Assembly (NCBI RefSeq): GCF_028583425.1
Contig: NC_072796.1
Location: 143,043,464-143,107,463, forward strand
From: Eublepharis macularius
Lineage: Eukaryota; Chordata; Lepidosauria; Squamata; Eublepharidae
Direction of reading: 5' to 3'
DNA: 64,000 nucleotides
The notes under the pieces were generated by a model. It had not been told where the DNA came from. It worked only from the letters and a program-made list of their open reading frames with translations, and made no database searches. A program made the position numbers and the translations under genes. Of the stretch, positions 1 through 12,600 are shown piece by piece. Every line of letters starts with the position of its first letter. Positions within the stretch are counted from its first letter, which is position 1.

Positions 1-636
1 GGGGAGCTTTGATTCTCAAAAACTCCTACCCTGGAAATCTAGTTGGTCTTTAAGGAGCCACCAGACCCGAACCTTACGCTTGTAGTAAAAAAAAGCCAGA
101 CTATGCACGTGAATTGCAGTGCCTTTTTGAGCCATGTGATGGCAGCACCCCAGTCACATCTCCAACAGCTGCACAAGGAAACGCTCCGACACCTTCGTGG
201 CTCAAGTCAAAGAGACCCAGGTGTGCCAAGCGCCTGAGCAGAGGGCTTTCTGGGCTATTCCACGACAACAGCAGAGGCGGGAGGCTTCAGCCACAACTTC
301 AGGCCTGGCTCGGAGGAGCTTCAGAGGGCCACAGCCGCCTCAGAGCTTCAGCCATCAGCCCCCCGGCAGGAACCAGTGGCCATGGAACAAAACTATAGTC
401 TGCAGACTTCAGTCCTTGCAGGTCAGCACAGGAAAGCCACCCAGCCATGACTGCAGTCCTCACCACCGAGTGGGGACAGGGGCTTCCAGGCAAGGCTCCC
501 AAGGAATGGCCAAGAGTAAGCAGAGATGAGGTGCTGAACAGCCACACACGCACCCCGCCCCAGTTGCTGTGCCCAGGAGCACCGGCAATGCTCTCCCAAA
601 ACTATCTACCAAGCACCAGTCCAAGCCAGCACTTAC
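1..636 (-). other. DGAT1: DGAT1 intron 3 (part)
   Basis: This is non-coding. The first 100 bases resemble one half of the dispersed palindromic repeat found throughout the window (GAGCTTTGATTCTCAAAAAC...). Nothing else was recognised. Confidence 0.6.
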
Positions 637-677
637 TTGATAAGATTCTCCAGGAAGAGGCGGGCATTGCTCAAGAC
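637..677 (-). CDS. DGAT1: DGAT1 coding exon 3
   Basis: This 41-bp exon lies between acceptor cttccag and donor gtaagt. It encodes [13 protein letters not shown] plus AA of a split Lys codon. It is too short to recognise alone, but its phase and sequence continue exon 2 exactly. The next exon lies outside the window. Confidence 0.93.
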
Positions 678-3600
678 CTGGAAGCAGAGGGGCAGAGTTA
701 GAAGCAGCAAAAGCGGCACAAGCTCGGAGACCACCAGACCAGGGCTTCCCCCACCCCGTGCCACCCTCTCCACCCCCACTGAAAGCCGCAATGAGCCCAG
801 CGCAGGAGATGATGATGAAGCATCTGCGGTTTGGGCAGGTAGAAGATAGTCCAGCCGGGTGGATAGAGCTGCCACTGCTTTGACCGTGTGTGTGTGTGTG
901 TGGAATCCTGCAGCCCTGCGCCGATAACAGAAGCGCTTGCTTCCAGTGCAAGAGGAAAATGCTGCCGCTGTTAGCTTCGTAGGGTGCCCTGAAAGGCCAA
1001 GCAGGGGCTATGACCCCCATAGTGCAGAAGGGGGCCTGGAGGCGGAGGCAGAGAAAGCGGCTTATCTGAGGTCACCAGGAGAGTTGGCAGAGGGAACCAC
1101 CACAGTGGGTGCACTCTCGTCTGCTGTGCTATGGCAGCTCCCAGAAGCCTGCCAAGCCTCTCTCTCCTTAGCCTGGGAGGTGGCAGCCTCTGCTTCTGCG
1201 CTCAGCACATACGGCTCCCATCCCGCACCCTGGGGCGCAACCAGACAGCCACGCAAGATTACTATCAAGCCAACACCTTCCACTTGCCCTTTGTGTGGGG
1301 CAGCACCCAAGGGCATGCATGCCAGGTCTCCAGCTGCGCCACGCAAGGCACCGCTTGAGTTGCTGGAGCCAGAAGGCAGCGGCTGCTTCACAGCCCACGC
1401 GGCTCTTTAGCAAGGGCCTCCCCCGTCCCTCTTGAGAGCCAGACAGAACCAGGCCTCTCTTCCTGCAAAAGACCCACGGTTCTGCTCCACGCCCCGCTCC
1501 ATCGGCAGCCCAGCTGTCTCCTTGGGCAGGTAAGAGCACCGCCTCAGGGCTCAGGGATCTTCAAGCGAGACCCATGGGGGCTGGTTTGCACAATACAGGC
1601 TGCTGCTTGTGTGTCCTCCTGATTCACAGGGGACCGAGCGACATTCTGCCACCTCAAAGGCACATTCCGGATTTCTGCTGCTTGAGGGCATTGCAGGTCT
1701 CCACGCAGACAAGTCCCGAGAAAGAAAACAAGCAGCCCAAAGGAATGGCTCAGCTCCCAGTACTTCCGGCAGGGAAAGCGTGTGCCTAGTAATTCCCAGG
1801 GGATGCAGGGGGGCAGATCAACCGCTCTGTGCTCTCCGCATTCTGCTACACTGGCCTAGCTCCTCCCCAGGGTTTCCGGCTGCTTTACCGACTAAAACGC
1901 AGGGATGCTTTTAAGGAAGCCACTACGCAATATTTTGTGCTGATTCCTGAAGGTGGTGCAATGGCGCTGCAGGCTGCAGGCTGCCCCCCCCACCTTCCCC
2001 AAGGGGGTCCAGCCCAGAGAATAAAGATTTGCCCAGCTGGTGTCACACGAGAGCAGGAGCAGCAGGGGAGGAGGGCAGTGTTTCTCAATCCCCGTTGCTT
2101 TCCCAACCAAGGGCTCACTGTCAGGGTAAAGGTTACAGGGCGAAAGAGGAAGAGGCAACCACTGCCGCCTCCTGCCCTGCCCTGCCCCACCCAGGTGCCT
2201 CTGCCACAGTGACCCATCCCGGCCTCCAGAGGTCAAGGGGCCTGCAATGGCAGTCCCTATTAACGCAAAAGGTCTGCCCTACGGCCAGCTGACAAGAGCA
2301 GCCTTGCTCCTCCTGCTCAACCCCTGATGCAACTCACTGCTGCACCGGAACCTGGCAAGGCGGGCTTCTGTCCAGCGGAGAGCAACGCTAGTGTGAAGGC
2401 TCACGAGGAAGGGCATTCCACGGCGAGGGTGATTTGGGGGAGAAACTAAGCCCCCCACATCTCAAGGGCCAGGCAATGGACCAAGGGGATGGGCGCTAGC
2501 GTCACAGCCAAAGTACCCCCCACCAGCGCAAAGCAAAAGCTGTTGGCCCACACGAACACACACACTCCACCTGCCAACTGTACAAGACAGGAAAAGGCAG
2601 AGTCTTTGTGTTGCACTAATATAGATAAAAGCACATGACAATAATCAGTACTGAGCAATACTAGGCCAAGCACTTGTATTCTAGATGAACTTTCAGACTT
2701 TGCATGAACCGTCTCTGTGTTTTTTCTAAGTGTTAGGTAATTCTAACAGGTGTGCTTTAATCTTTTGACAGTTAATTAAAATAGTGGACTCTATCGAGAT
2801 TAATGTTCCTATATCAGAGATTCAACCAGTAGTGATCTCTCAACTTAGCTTTTTCTGACACTTCTCAGAGATTTATAGTTTTGTTTTGCAAGTTTGAGTA
2901 TAACATCATTTTTTACTAATTGGAAGGTTGTACAATAGAAACTATGAATATTCAGTGAAGCATCAGACCAATTATCGTTTGTTTGTGCTATCATGTGAAT
3001 AGACCTTAAATATTTGCATATGATGACTTATAACATTGCAAACTCAGATAGAATGGCAGAGCTCTGATGGAAGAAATCTCTTGAGAGAATTTAGGTGAGA
3101 ACCTATTTTTACCCATGCACTTCATGACCTTGGGAGCCCCTTCCAACCCCATGATTCCAGCCAGCCAGCCCGCCACAGGAGGCAGAGGGCTCCTCCGCTC
3201 CGCTCCACAGGCCACCACTTCTGCCTGCCTCAGCCAGACCCCTGCAGGGAAGGGCAGGCAGGACAAGGGCTGCAAACCGCTGCTTGGGGAGCACCTTGCT
3301 CAAGGGCTGCGTCGCTAAAGGCGACTCTGTAACCCAAAGCTGACCTGCAAGCCCTCGTTGTACGTTGACAGTGTTTGCCAGTGTTCTCGTTCCTAAGCTT
3401 TCAAGGCCAGAACGGAATATGCCCGTTTCTCCTCCTGTTCTCCCCTATATTCACACACACGTTTGCACTAGACACCAAAGCTGGAAGAGTTCTGTGTGAG
3501 CTCGAAGCTTGCACCCAGCGCTCTCAAGGTGAACTCACTCGCTGGGTAGCCTGGCGTGCTGTCACAAGAACTCCACCCCAGCTCTCCTGTGCCCACACGC

Positions 3601-6600
3601 CCCAGTGGCCACAGCATGTGAGGTTCTCTCTCCGCAACCACACTGTTTGCTAGTGGCACCACCCTGCTACAAGCAAGCAAGCAAGGAAGGAAGGAAGGAA
3701 GCTGGGCAGCCTGTGCTCTCTTGCACAGTCCATGGGCAGAGCTCAGCTAGCTTATGCAAGCCCCACCAACAACCACCGAGAGAATCTCCTTCCAGAGATT
3801 CTCCTTCCTGCCCAGGCCAGCGGGTGCCTCCTTGCCCCGCACAGCCTCAGTCCCAATGCCTTCCAGCCCCAACATGGAGGAGCCTGTCTACTGGGTGGCA
3901 CGAGAGGCGCCACTGGCATCCCAGCCTCTGGCAAGGGCCCTGCTGCAGAAGCCCTCTGCCCAAGGAACTCTGCGCACAGCCAGGGCAGAGAGACCCTGGG
4001 CAGGCCGTCTGCCCAACCCCTGGCAGCAGGACATTCCCTCCGGACCCTCCAGTTTTGCACCCCGGCTCTACTTCTATGAGCCACACGGGGAGACCAGCAC
4101 CCCCACCTCCTTTCCACTGGGGAGATGCCGCTTTGAGTCCCGAGACATGTGCCCAGTTTGCATCAAGGCGGCCCAAGCTGGGCCATTCAGGTCCAGAGGC
4201 CCTTCCCTCCTGTTCTGGGCCCCCAGGCGCTCGCGGGATTGAGGCCAAGCATTCATATAGCTAGCCCTCCCGTTTTCAGCCCCCAAAGGCCAGATGCCTC
4301 CAGAAGTTCACAAGCAGGCCACTAGAGAGACAACCATCGCCCATACCTTTCAGAGAGGAGCCTGTTTGCAGCCCTGTTTGAGAAGGGCTGCAAATCAGCA
4401 CAGCTTTCCAGTCGTTCAGAGATTCCCCATACAGGCCCTCCCCTGGATTCCTTCCCTGCAGTTCAGTGATGACCAGAGATGGGGGCCTTTTGTGTCGAGG
4501 ACACCAAGGCTTCCCCAGGTGGTCTGCCCAGCACCATCGAGACTGCCACTTGGGCCTGTGAGTTCTCATTCTTTTGTGGATGCCGTTTAATGTATTTTAA
4601 CCACGTTCAGCATGTTTTAAAGAAGCAGGACGTAAACCACGTGTTCCTTGGTGCCGTTTCTTCAACGTCCCAAGTGGCTTAGAAACTAAAAGCACCCCCC
4701 CCACACACACACACACATATCCAAAGTCAAGTCAAGATGTGTGGACAGCTGAAGGTCTCAACCTGACCCGACTGCGGCCTCAAAACCACATGGCAGGCTG
4801 GTCAGAGAAGAAGGGGGGGGGCGCCAGACGCAAATGCCACGCGTGGAACTTACCAGCATGACGACGCACCAATTCAGGATCCCCCGGTAGTTGCTGTAGC
4901 CGCTGGCCGAGCTGAGGAGGGAATCCTGAAGCCTGTGGCACCTGAAGAGGGGAAGAAGGAAGGGGTTACGGGCACTGCGCATCCAAGGGGGAGGGGGATT
5001 CCCCAAACAGGCACAACCTGCAACAATTGTCAGGAGAAGAGAATGAAAGGCCCAGCCACCATCACACCCCCAGTATAATTTTCAGAATTTTAGTTTTGGG
5101 TGGGCTGCCGTGGCAGTCTGCAATAGAAGAGCAAAATAGCAAAGAGTCCAGTAGCACCTTTAACCAACTTTATGGTAGCATAAGTTTTTTTGTCAGATCT
5201 GACGAAGAGAACGTTGCTTCTCAAAAGCTTATACTACAATAAAGTTGCATCTGATGAAGAGAGCTGTGGTTCTCGAAAGCTTATGCTACAATAAAGCTGC
5301 ATCTGACGAAGAGAGCTGTGGATCATGCAAGCTTATACTACAATAAAGTTGTATCTGACAAAGAGAGCTATGGTTCTCGAAAGCTTATACTACAATAAAG
5401 TTGCAGCTGACGAAGAGAGCTGTGGTTCTCAAAAGCTTATATAATACAATAAAGTTGTATCTGACAAAGAGAGCTATGGTTCTCGAAAGCTTATACTACA
5501 ATAAAGTTGCAGCTGACGAAGAGAGCTGTGGTTCTCAAAAGCTTATATAATACAATAAAGTTGCATCTGATGAAGAGAGCTGTGGTTCTCGAAAGCTTAG
5601 GCTACATTAAAGTTGGCTAGTCTTAAAGGTGCTACTGGACTTTTTACTATTTTGCAACTACAGACTAACACGGCTAACTCCTCTGGATCTATGACAACAA
5701 AAGAGCGAGATTCAATTCCAGTCGTACTATAAAGCCCAACGAGATTTCCAGGGTCTGAGGGCTCCGGGATCTCCATTCCTACTTGTATCTCAGCTTATAC
5801 CCTGAAACCTTGCTGGTCTGCTGCAGAGCTGGAGAAAGGACAGAAGAGGGCAACCAAGACGATTACGGGGTTGGGGCACCTTTCCTAGGAGGACAGGGGA
5901 AGAGTCTGGGATTTTTTCAGTGGAGAGAAGCGGGGAGAATGATGTGAGCTGCTTTGGGTCCCAACTGGGGCGGAAGGCAGGGTACAAATAAAGTTTTAAA
6001 AAATGGTTCATTTCCTTTGGGAAGCCTGCACCACTACAGCCCACCTGGCAAAGCTCGCAAGTGGCAGAGGATAATTTCGTCAACTGAAGCTCGGCCTCCC
6101 ATTATCGACAGACGGTCCAAGAGTAGACACTTGAGTAAGCAGGGGACAAAGCCAGGACACGCAAGACAGTCGCAGGCAAAAGAACTTTTCCGAAAGAGCA
6201 TGCGTAACTCAGATCTGAGTGCGCGCACATATGCTATCATGGCCACAGAGCACCACGCACAGTACCTTCTCAGGAGTCCCACATTTTCTGTGCTCGATAC
6301 TGAGGAAGAGCCTCTATTCCTCCCGCATAAGAGCACAGCGTGGCCCACACCCCATCAGGCATGAGCCCTACCCATCACTTCCTCCTGCCCCAAACTTCAA
6401 GTCTCCTGCATAAGGTGACTTCTTCCCACAACCCTCCGCAGAAGAGAAAGCAAGAGAGGAGCTCTGCAAGTGGAGCGTCTATTTAAAAAGCCAGGCCCCA
6501 GATGGCCTTGATAAAGGAGGTGCAGGACAGTCGGCCCAAGAGAGGCCGAAGACCAGCTCCACAAGGGGACTGGGTGAGCATCAGCCGTGTTAGCTGGGGG

Positions 6601-9600
6601 GGGGGGCTGCAGAAGGAAGGGACGTGCAAGACCCCCGCCTGCCCCTGCTGTGATATCCACATATCCCCCTTCCTGATTAGCCCAGCCCAGCCCAGCCAAT
6701 TGGCTCCTAAGGGGGGGGGTGCTGCCCTTGCCTCCAAAGCAGCAGCCACGACTCAGCTCAAGAGTAGCTCAGGATCACAACCTGCTCAGGGCGGGGTGGG
6801 GTGGGGGAGCTTGTCCAGATTCACAAACTCCCCAGACATACAAGGCTATGGGAGCCACCACAGCACAGATCCATGAACTCCCCTCCCACACAAGGAACCA
6901 TTTCTGTGGAAGAAGCAGCCCACCTCGATGAATGCGGGAACGCCCCTCACCCAGCGCCAATGCATGGGGGATGCCTGCAGGGGGCACAGCACACCCGGCA
7001 GGCAGTCTTCAAATGTACACACCCGCACTGCTCTTCTGGACTCAGGAGGCACGAAAGAAGGAAGAGTAGAAACGTCATTGATAACGACAAAATACTGCCT
7101 TCGCATTTAGGAGCTGTGCTGTCACCCGAGCACACCCAGGCAGAACCCGAGAACTCGGCACGGCTGGGGCAAAGTCAGAGGGGCTGGCCCAGACCGGGCA
7201 CAGAAGGGCCACGGATCAGAGGCAGCTCAGAACCGGCTCCTGCTTCTCAGGCCCCTTTGAACCAAGTCACTAGTGCACAGCAAGCTCTGCTGCTGCTTGA
7301 AGAGAGGCGCTGCCCTGGAGTTGCAACACAGTCCCCGCACCGTCCTCGGGAGCACAGCAGCCGGGCCGTTTGATCTCAGGCGCCGCACTCTTTTGATCAG
7401 ATCACTCAGCAGAGAGCTTCCCAGCCAGGCAACAACCTTCGGCTGCTGTGCGAACACCACAGGGCCCCAGGCCTTCCTAGCGCACGTCCCATCTGCTCTC
7501 CGAGGAAAGAGGGGCCGCTCAGCATCCGCCTGGAGCTGCTGAAGTGTTGCTCAATCACCCTTCTGAGACGGAGAACAGAGGCCCCCAGCCCACACCCCAG
7601 TGCAAGCCGCAGGATCCCAGGCCCCCAGAGCCAAAGAGGCCATCTTTGGGAAGTAACCAGCTCAGCAAGTGGGATGCAGGCGACCCCCAAAGCCAAGGCA
7701 GCTGAACGAACTCGCCCTGCGGGAGCAGCCAGAGTGCCTGGCAGGGCCACAGGAGACTCCAGCAACCGCCAGCCCTGCAGAGCTTCGCCACTGTCCTCCA
7801 ATGCCGGTGAAGCAGCGGCAACGATGGCATTCCCTGCCCAGCTCCACAGAACCCGTTGGCCTCTACACCGCTGCCTGGCATGGGCGCCTTCCTAGCCTCT
7901 CTCAGGAAGCAGCCCAGTCGCCAACAGCCACCTCTGGGGACAGCATGCAGCTAGGAGGCGGCCTAAACTGTGGGATGGGGAAAGGGGCACAATCCTCAAG
8001 GAGCTTTGCCCCCTCTTCTTGCCAACACTGCTTCAGGGGCCTGCACAAGGTGCACAAATTGCGCACCCTTTCAGAGCGAGGGATGGAAGCATTGCCTGTG
8101 CTCATATTAGGATTCATGCAGCTGACATGATGGCGAATATTAATGTCACACGTCCGTTTTCTGTGATGCCTGACTGGGGGGGTTAAACTCAGGAGAAAGC
8201 GATGCATCACAACATTTTCTTGGCAGATTTTTTGTTACGGGGTGGTTTGCCATTGCCTTCCCCAGTCATCAACACTTTACCCCCAGGAAACTGGGGACTC
8301 ATTTTTCCGACCTCAGAAGGATGGAAGGCCGAGTCGACCTTGAGCTGGCTACCTGAACCCGGCTTCCGCCAGGATCGAACTCAGGTCATGAGCAGAGCTT
8401 GGGCTGCAGTGCTGCCGCTTACCACTCTGCATGCGCCACAGGGCTCCCCACGGGGCTGGGGGAGATGTCACTTTTCACCCTGAAAACGGGAATGAAAATT
8501 CAGCGCAAGTCTGTTGGGTGTGATACAAACTGCCTGGCTTCACTGATCTCTGCATATCTTTCACGCTACGAGACATCACAGCGGCCCTGGCAGACGACCA
8601 CCAGCAGGCACCAGACAAGGGGAAGGCATCCCTGGCAGTTCTGGATGCTACTGACTGCTGGTTACATCAGTGCTTAGTTCTTGTGTCAAGTCCGATCGCC
8701 ACCCTGGGTTCAGGTGGCAATCTCCCCCAGGCATGTCTTGGGAGCGACTCTGGGGCACCAGGGGTGGCTAAGCAGCAGTGCTTTGGGGGCAGCAGCTGCA
8801 CCCATCCCTGGGGCAGATACGAAGGTATGCATGCGCCTGGGTTGCATCCAGTTGAGGTCACTGCAATACGTGGGGTCTGCTTGCTGTCTGTCTTCATTGG
8901 GCCCTACTTCACCTGAGCCCAACCCCAGTTGCTGGTTTTCAACCGCCTGGGACTGGCTCTCTCAGCACCTCTGCGCTTATGACCGCAGCACAGGCCACGC
9001 GGTGGGGTCTGGTTGCTCTGAGGTGCGCCTGGGGAAGGGGGGCTTCGTGGGGATGGAGGCGCCCTCTGCACTCTTCAGCCTCAAAAGCAGCTGGCCTGCC
9101 CTCTGCCCTCTCCTTCAGATAACAGCATCTCGAGACAGCCTTGCTCCGCTTCTGGAAACGAATCTCGCCCTTCAAGTAGCAGCGCGCCTAGTTCTCCCTT
9201 CCTGTGCCGCGTCTGCCCCAGCAGCCCCATCGGCAAGTTAAGCAGAAAAAACGACCGGCTGGAAGTCATCCAAGGAGCTTCCTGGTCTAGCCGGGATCTG
9301 AACCAGGGCTGGCGGTCCTCACCTGCCACTCTGACCACTGGACTACACTGCACTTCGTGCCACTGACTTGGGCAGCGATGGGATGCTTCTGGGGCTCTCG
9401 TGCCCTCCAGCAGCCGCACAGGCTTTGGTTTCACTCCTGTTATCAGGCAAACAACATTGTCAACAACTGTAGCCATTCCAGAGTGACGTTAACAGCCTTG
9501 AAGGCCCCACACGTGCAGACGCAGCGCCTGGTCAAGAACCGCGAGATTGAAGCCTGCGCTGTTCCCACTGCCTCCTTCGGCAGCCCTGCCCCCGTTCCCT

Positions 9601-12600
9601 CCCTTTACAGGCGGCCAGGGTCCGAGGCTTCACACACGACCCACAACTCTGTCCTGGCTTCCACAGGAGGAGACAAAGAGCGCCTAAGCCAAGCTCCGGC
9701 AAAAAGAAAGAGGAAACACCCCTTCTGTTTGCAGAGGAGGCGAGGCCCAGGCGGCTGAAGCCAGAGGCTAGCCCAGACCTGCACTGGCCCAGACTCTCCG
9801 AGTGGCAAGGCAGCCATCGGGGTCAGGAGCCAGAAGCAGGGAGGGAGCCTGCTTGCTGAGACCCCCTGGAATCGCCACGCCTCCAAGTGCCACTTTATGG
9901 GCAGCACCCGTTCAATGTGGGCTCCCCTGGGCCAAGGCCGGAACAGACACTTGCTCTCCACGGGGCAGAGAATCTACCCTCCTTTGCACTACCAGGCACA
10001 GCCAAGCACCTTGGCACTGAAGACCACATGGGCACTGCCACTCACCCTGCAGCTCCATCTGCCCAGGCCCCCTCTCTATGCTTCAGCATCCCCCTGGTAA
10101 GCCCCACCCCCCACCAATAGCCTTCATTTATTTATTTATTTTACTTCCAGCATACCCCACCTTTCTCCGCAATGGGGATCCAAAGCAGCTTGCATCATTT
10201 TCCTTCCCTCCATTTCCCCCCTCACAACAACCCTGTAAGGTAAGGCAAAAGAGAAAGGCTGAGAGTGTGTGACTGGCCCAAGGTCACGCAGCAAGCTCCC
10301 ATGACGGAGTGGGGAACAGAGCCTGGTTCTCCCAGATCTTAGTCTGGCACTCTAACCACTACACCCCACACTGGCTGCCTTCGTGCAATACCCCAGGTTG
10401 GATGCAGCTGCGCTCTGGTTGTTGCCTGCCTGCCCTGCTTAAGTTCAGCGAGGCACACAAAGACCGGCTTATATAACAGGATTTGAGCCCAGTGGCACCA
10501 TAAGAGACCGACAAGATTTGCAGAGTGTGAGAAGAGTCAGAGCAGACAGGGTGTCTGAAGAAAGGGGCTCTGGCTCTCAAAGCTCACACCCTGAAAATCG
10601 TGTCAGTCTCTAAGGTGCCACTGGACTCAAATCCTGCTGTTCCACTATGGTGACCCACTTACTGTCCACTTTTTAGATAAGTTACCAATCCAAGAACAGA
10701 ACCTCATTTTCTGCCTCAGGAAGAAGCCAGGAGGGGGTACTTTTACAGCGCCTGCCCCAGCATTTCCCAATGGTTAGAGTGCTAACCAGGAGGAGAGAGG
10801 GCCGGTTCAAACCCTGGCCCTGCCACGAAGATCACCAGGTGAGCTTGAGCCAGTCACCCTTTCAACCCCGTGGCAGGAACTGCAGCTGCCTCAGGGAACA
10901 ATCTTCTAACCACAGATGGCCTCTGTGATGGCGCAGCACCCAGTGCCTCAGCATCAGGCCCCTGGAGGCCCCCAGAGCATGCCCTGCAAGGGGCACCGCT
11001 TTGTCTACACTGGAGCAGCATCGGGGATAATTGCTGCAGAAGCAACGGGCACCGCAGGATGCCAGAGCAGCCGCTGTCCAGGAAAGACTCGTCCTGTGGT
11101 CACTGGCTGCAGGAAGAGCTGTTGCCTGCTGAAGACTCCCCCGTGAACGTCGAATGTGTCGAGATGAACAAGCAGCATGAGGCACAGGCAGCTCCACCTG
11201 GCAGAGCACGAGTGGCAGGAGAGTGAGTCACAGGCAGACGAGAGGAAGCGGTCACAGCGCAAGCATGCACTCTGCCCCAGACTAGCACAAGCCCCTCAAG
11301 GAGCTCCACATGGTTGCGCTTCCAGCTGCTGCCACCCACAACCTATTTCGAGCTCCACCAAGGAAGGACGGAGGTCTTCCCGAAACGGGAATCCCAACAC
11401 ACGAGAGGCCAGCAACGGCAAGTTAGTGGACATGCAAGATCCAGGACCGAGGAGCCGTGGGGAGGCAGGGAACCCGGAGGCCCGACTTCAGAAACACTGA
11501 GGTGCTGGGTAAGGCCTGCCTTCCCTTGTGCTAGAAAAGGCCTTGGCATAATAGGGGGTGACCCTTTGGTTTCCCTGCCCCAACCAGCATGTCCTCTGGG
11601 CGCTGCATTGCAGCTGCCTCAAGAGGAGGGAAGAAGCAGAAGCCCCCAACTACAAGCCATTCCACAGCGCGCGCAGGGTCTGCGCTGGCTCCCCGGGCAC
11701 CAGGGAGGGCAGAAGCAGCCTTCTCGCCCTCCACCCCGTGCCCTGGCATGGCTCAAGATCTTTGGCCAGCACCCCTTGCGTTCTGCTGCAAGCCCTGCAT
11801 GGACCCAGCTTCCCTCGCCCTTCTGAACAAGGTCCAGGCAGCACGCAGAGCGAGGGGCGTGGCTCAGTGGTAGAGCACCTGCTTGGCACGCAGAGGGTTC
11901 CATGTTCAGTCCCCAGTTACGGGCAGCAGGTGATGTGAAAGACCTGGAGGGCTGCTGCCCGTCTGAGCTGACAAGGCTGGCCTTGCTAGACCAGGGGTCC
12001 AGTTCCACTTCAGGCAGCTGCATGTATGAATGGGTTCACATGCCACCCCCCGCCTCAGCTCTGTCATGGGAGGCTGTTGCATGCCGCCAACGTGGTACTG
12101 GTGTGAACGCACGTTCTTCCCCTGCTCATCTCCACCACCTGCCCCTATTTTAGATTTCAAGTTCTGCAGGCCAGGGAGTGTCTGCCTGGCACTCAGAAGT
12201 GCCATCCGGTAAAACCCACAGCAACCTTTACCTTGCACCGGGGCACGCCTGTTCCTGCACTGGCAAGGGTGGCTGGGGATGTCCCGTAGAGGCTTTACAG
12301 CTTTGGGCCAGTATGGCTGTGCCATGCCCATCACTCCCAGGGGCCAGGGGATCAAGGCACCCCAAAAAAGGACCTTCAGGGCGGGATAGGCCACGAGGGT
12401 TGCCAACTTCCAGGTGGTGGCTGGAGATCTCCTGGAATGACCACTGATCTCCAGGCCCCAGAGGTCTGTTCCTGGGGAGGAAGATCTGCTTTGCAGAGTG
12501 GGCTCCATGGCATTCTACCCCCCTCAGACGCCACCGCCTCCAGGATCCAGCCCCAAAGCTCAACCTGGAGTTGGTAACCCAGGCGAGGGGGCGGGCGGCC

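Larger units (their letters stand above)
678..4853 (-). other. DGAT1: DGAT1 intron 2
   Basis: This 4.2-kb intron holds a (TG)n run near 887, an A+T-rich partial LTR (2,617-3,108), a CR1-like tail (3,109-3,165), a short GAAG/CAAG run near 3,670, and otherwise G+C-rich sequence without supported exons. Confidence 0.7.

Noticed and set aside
5113-5695. CRISPR array
   Set aside because: The repeats are adjacent with no unique spacers, lie inside a dispersed eukaryotic repeat, and the DNA is vertebrate.
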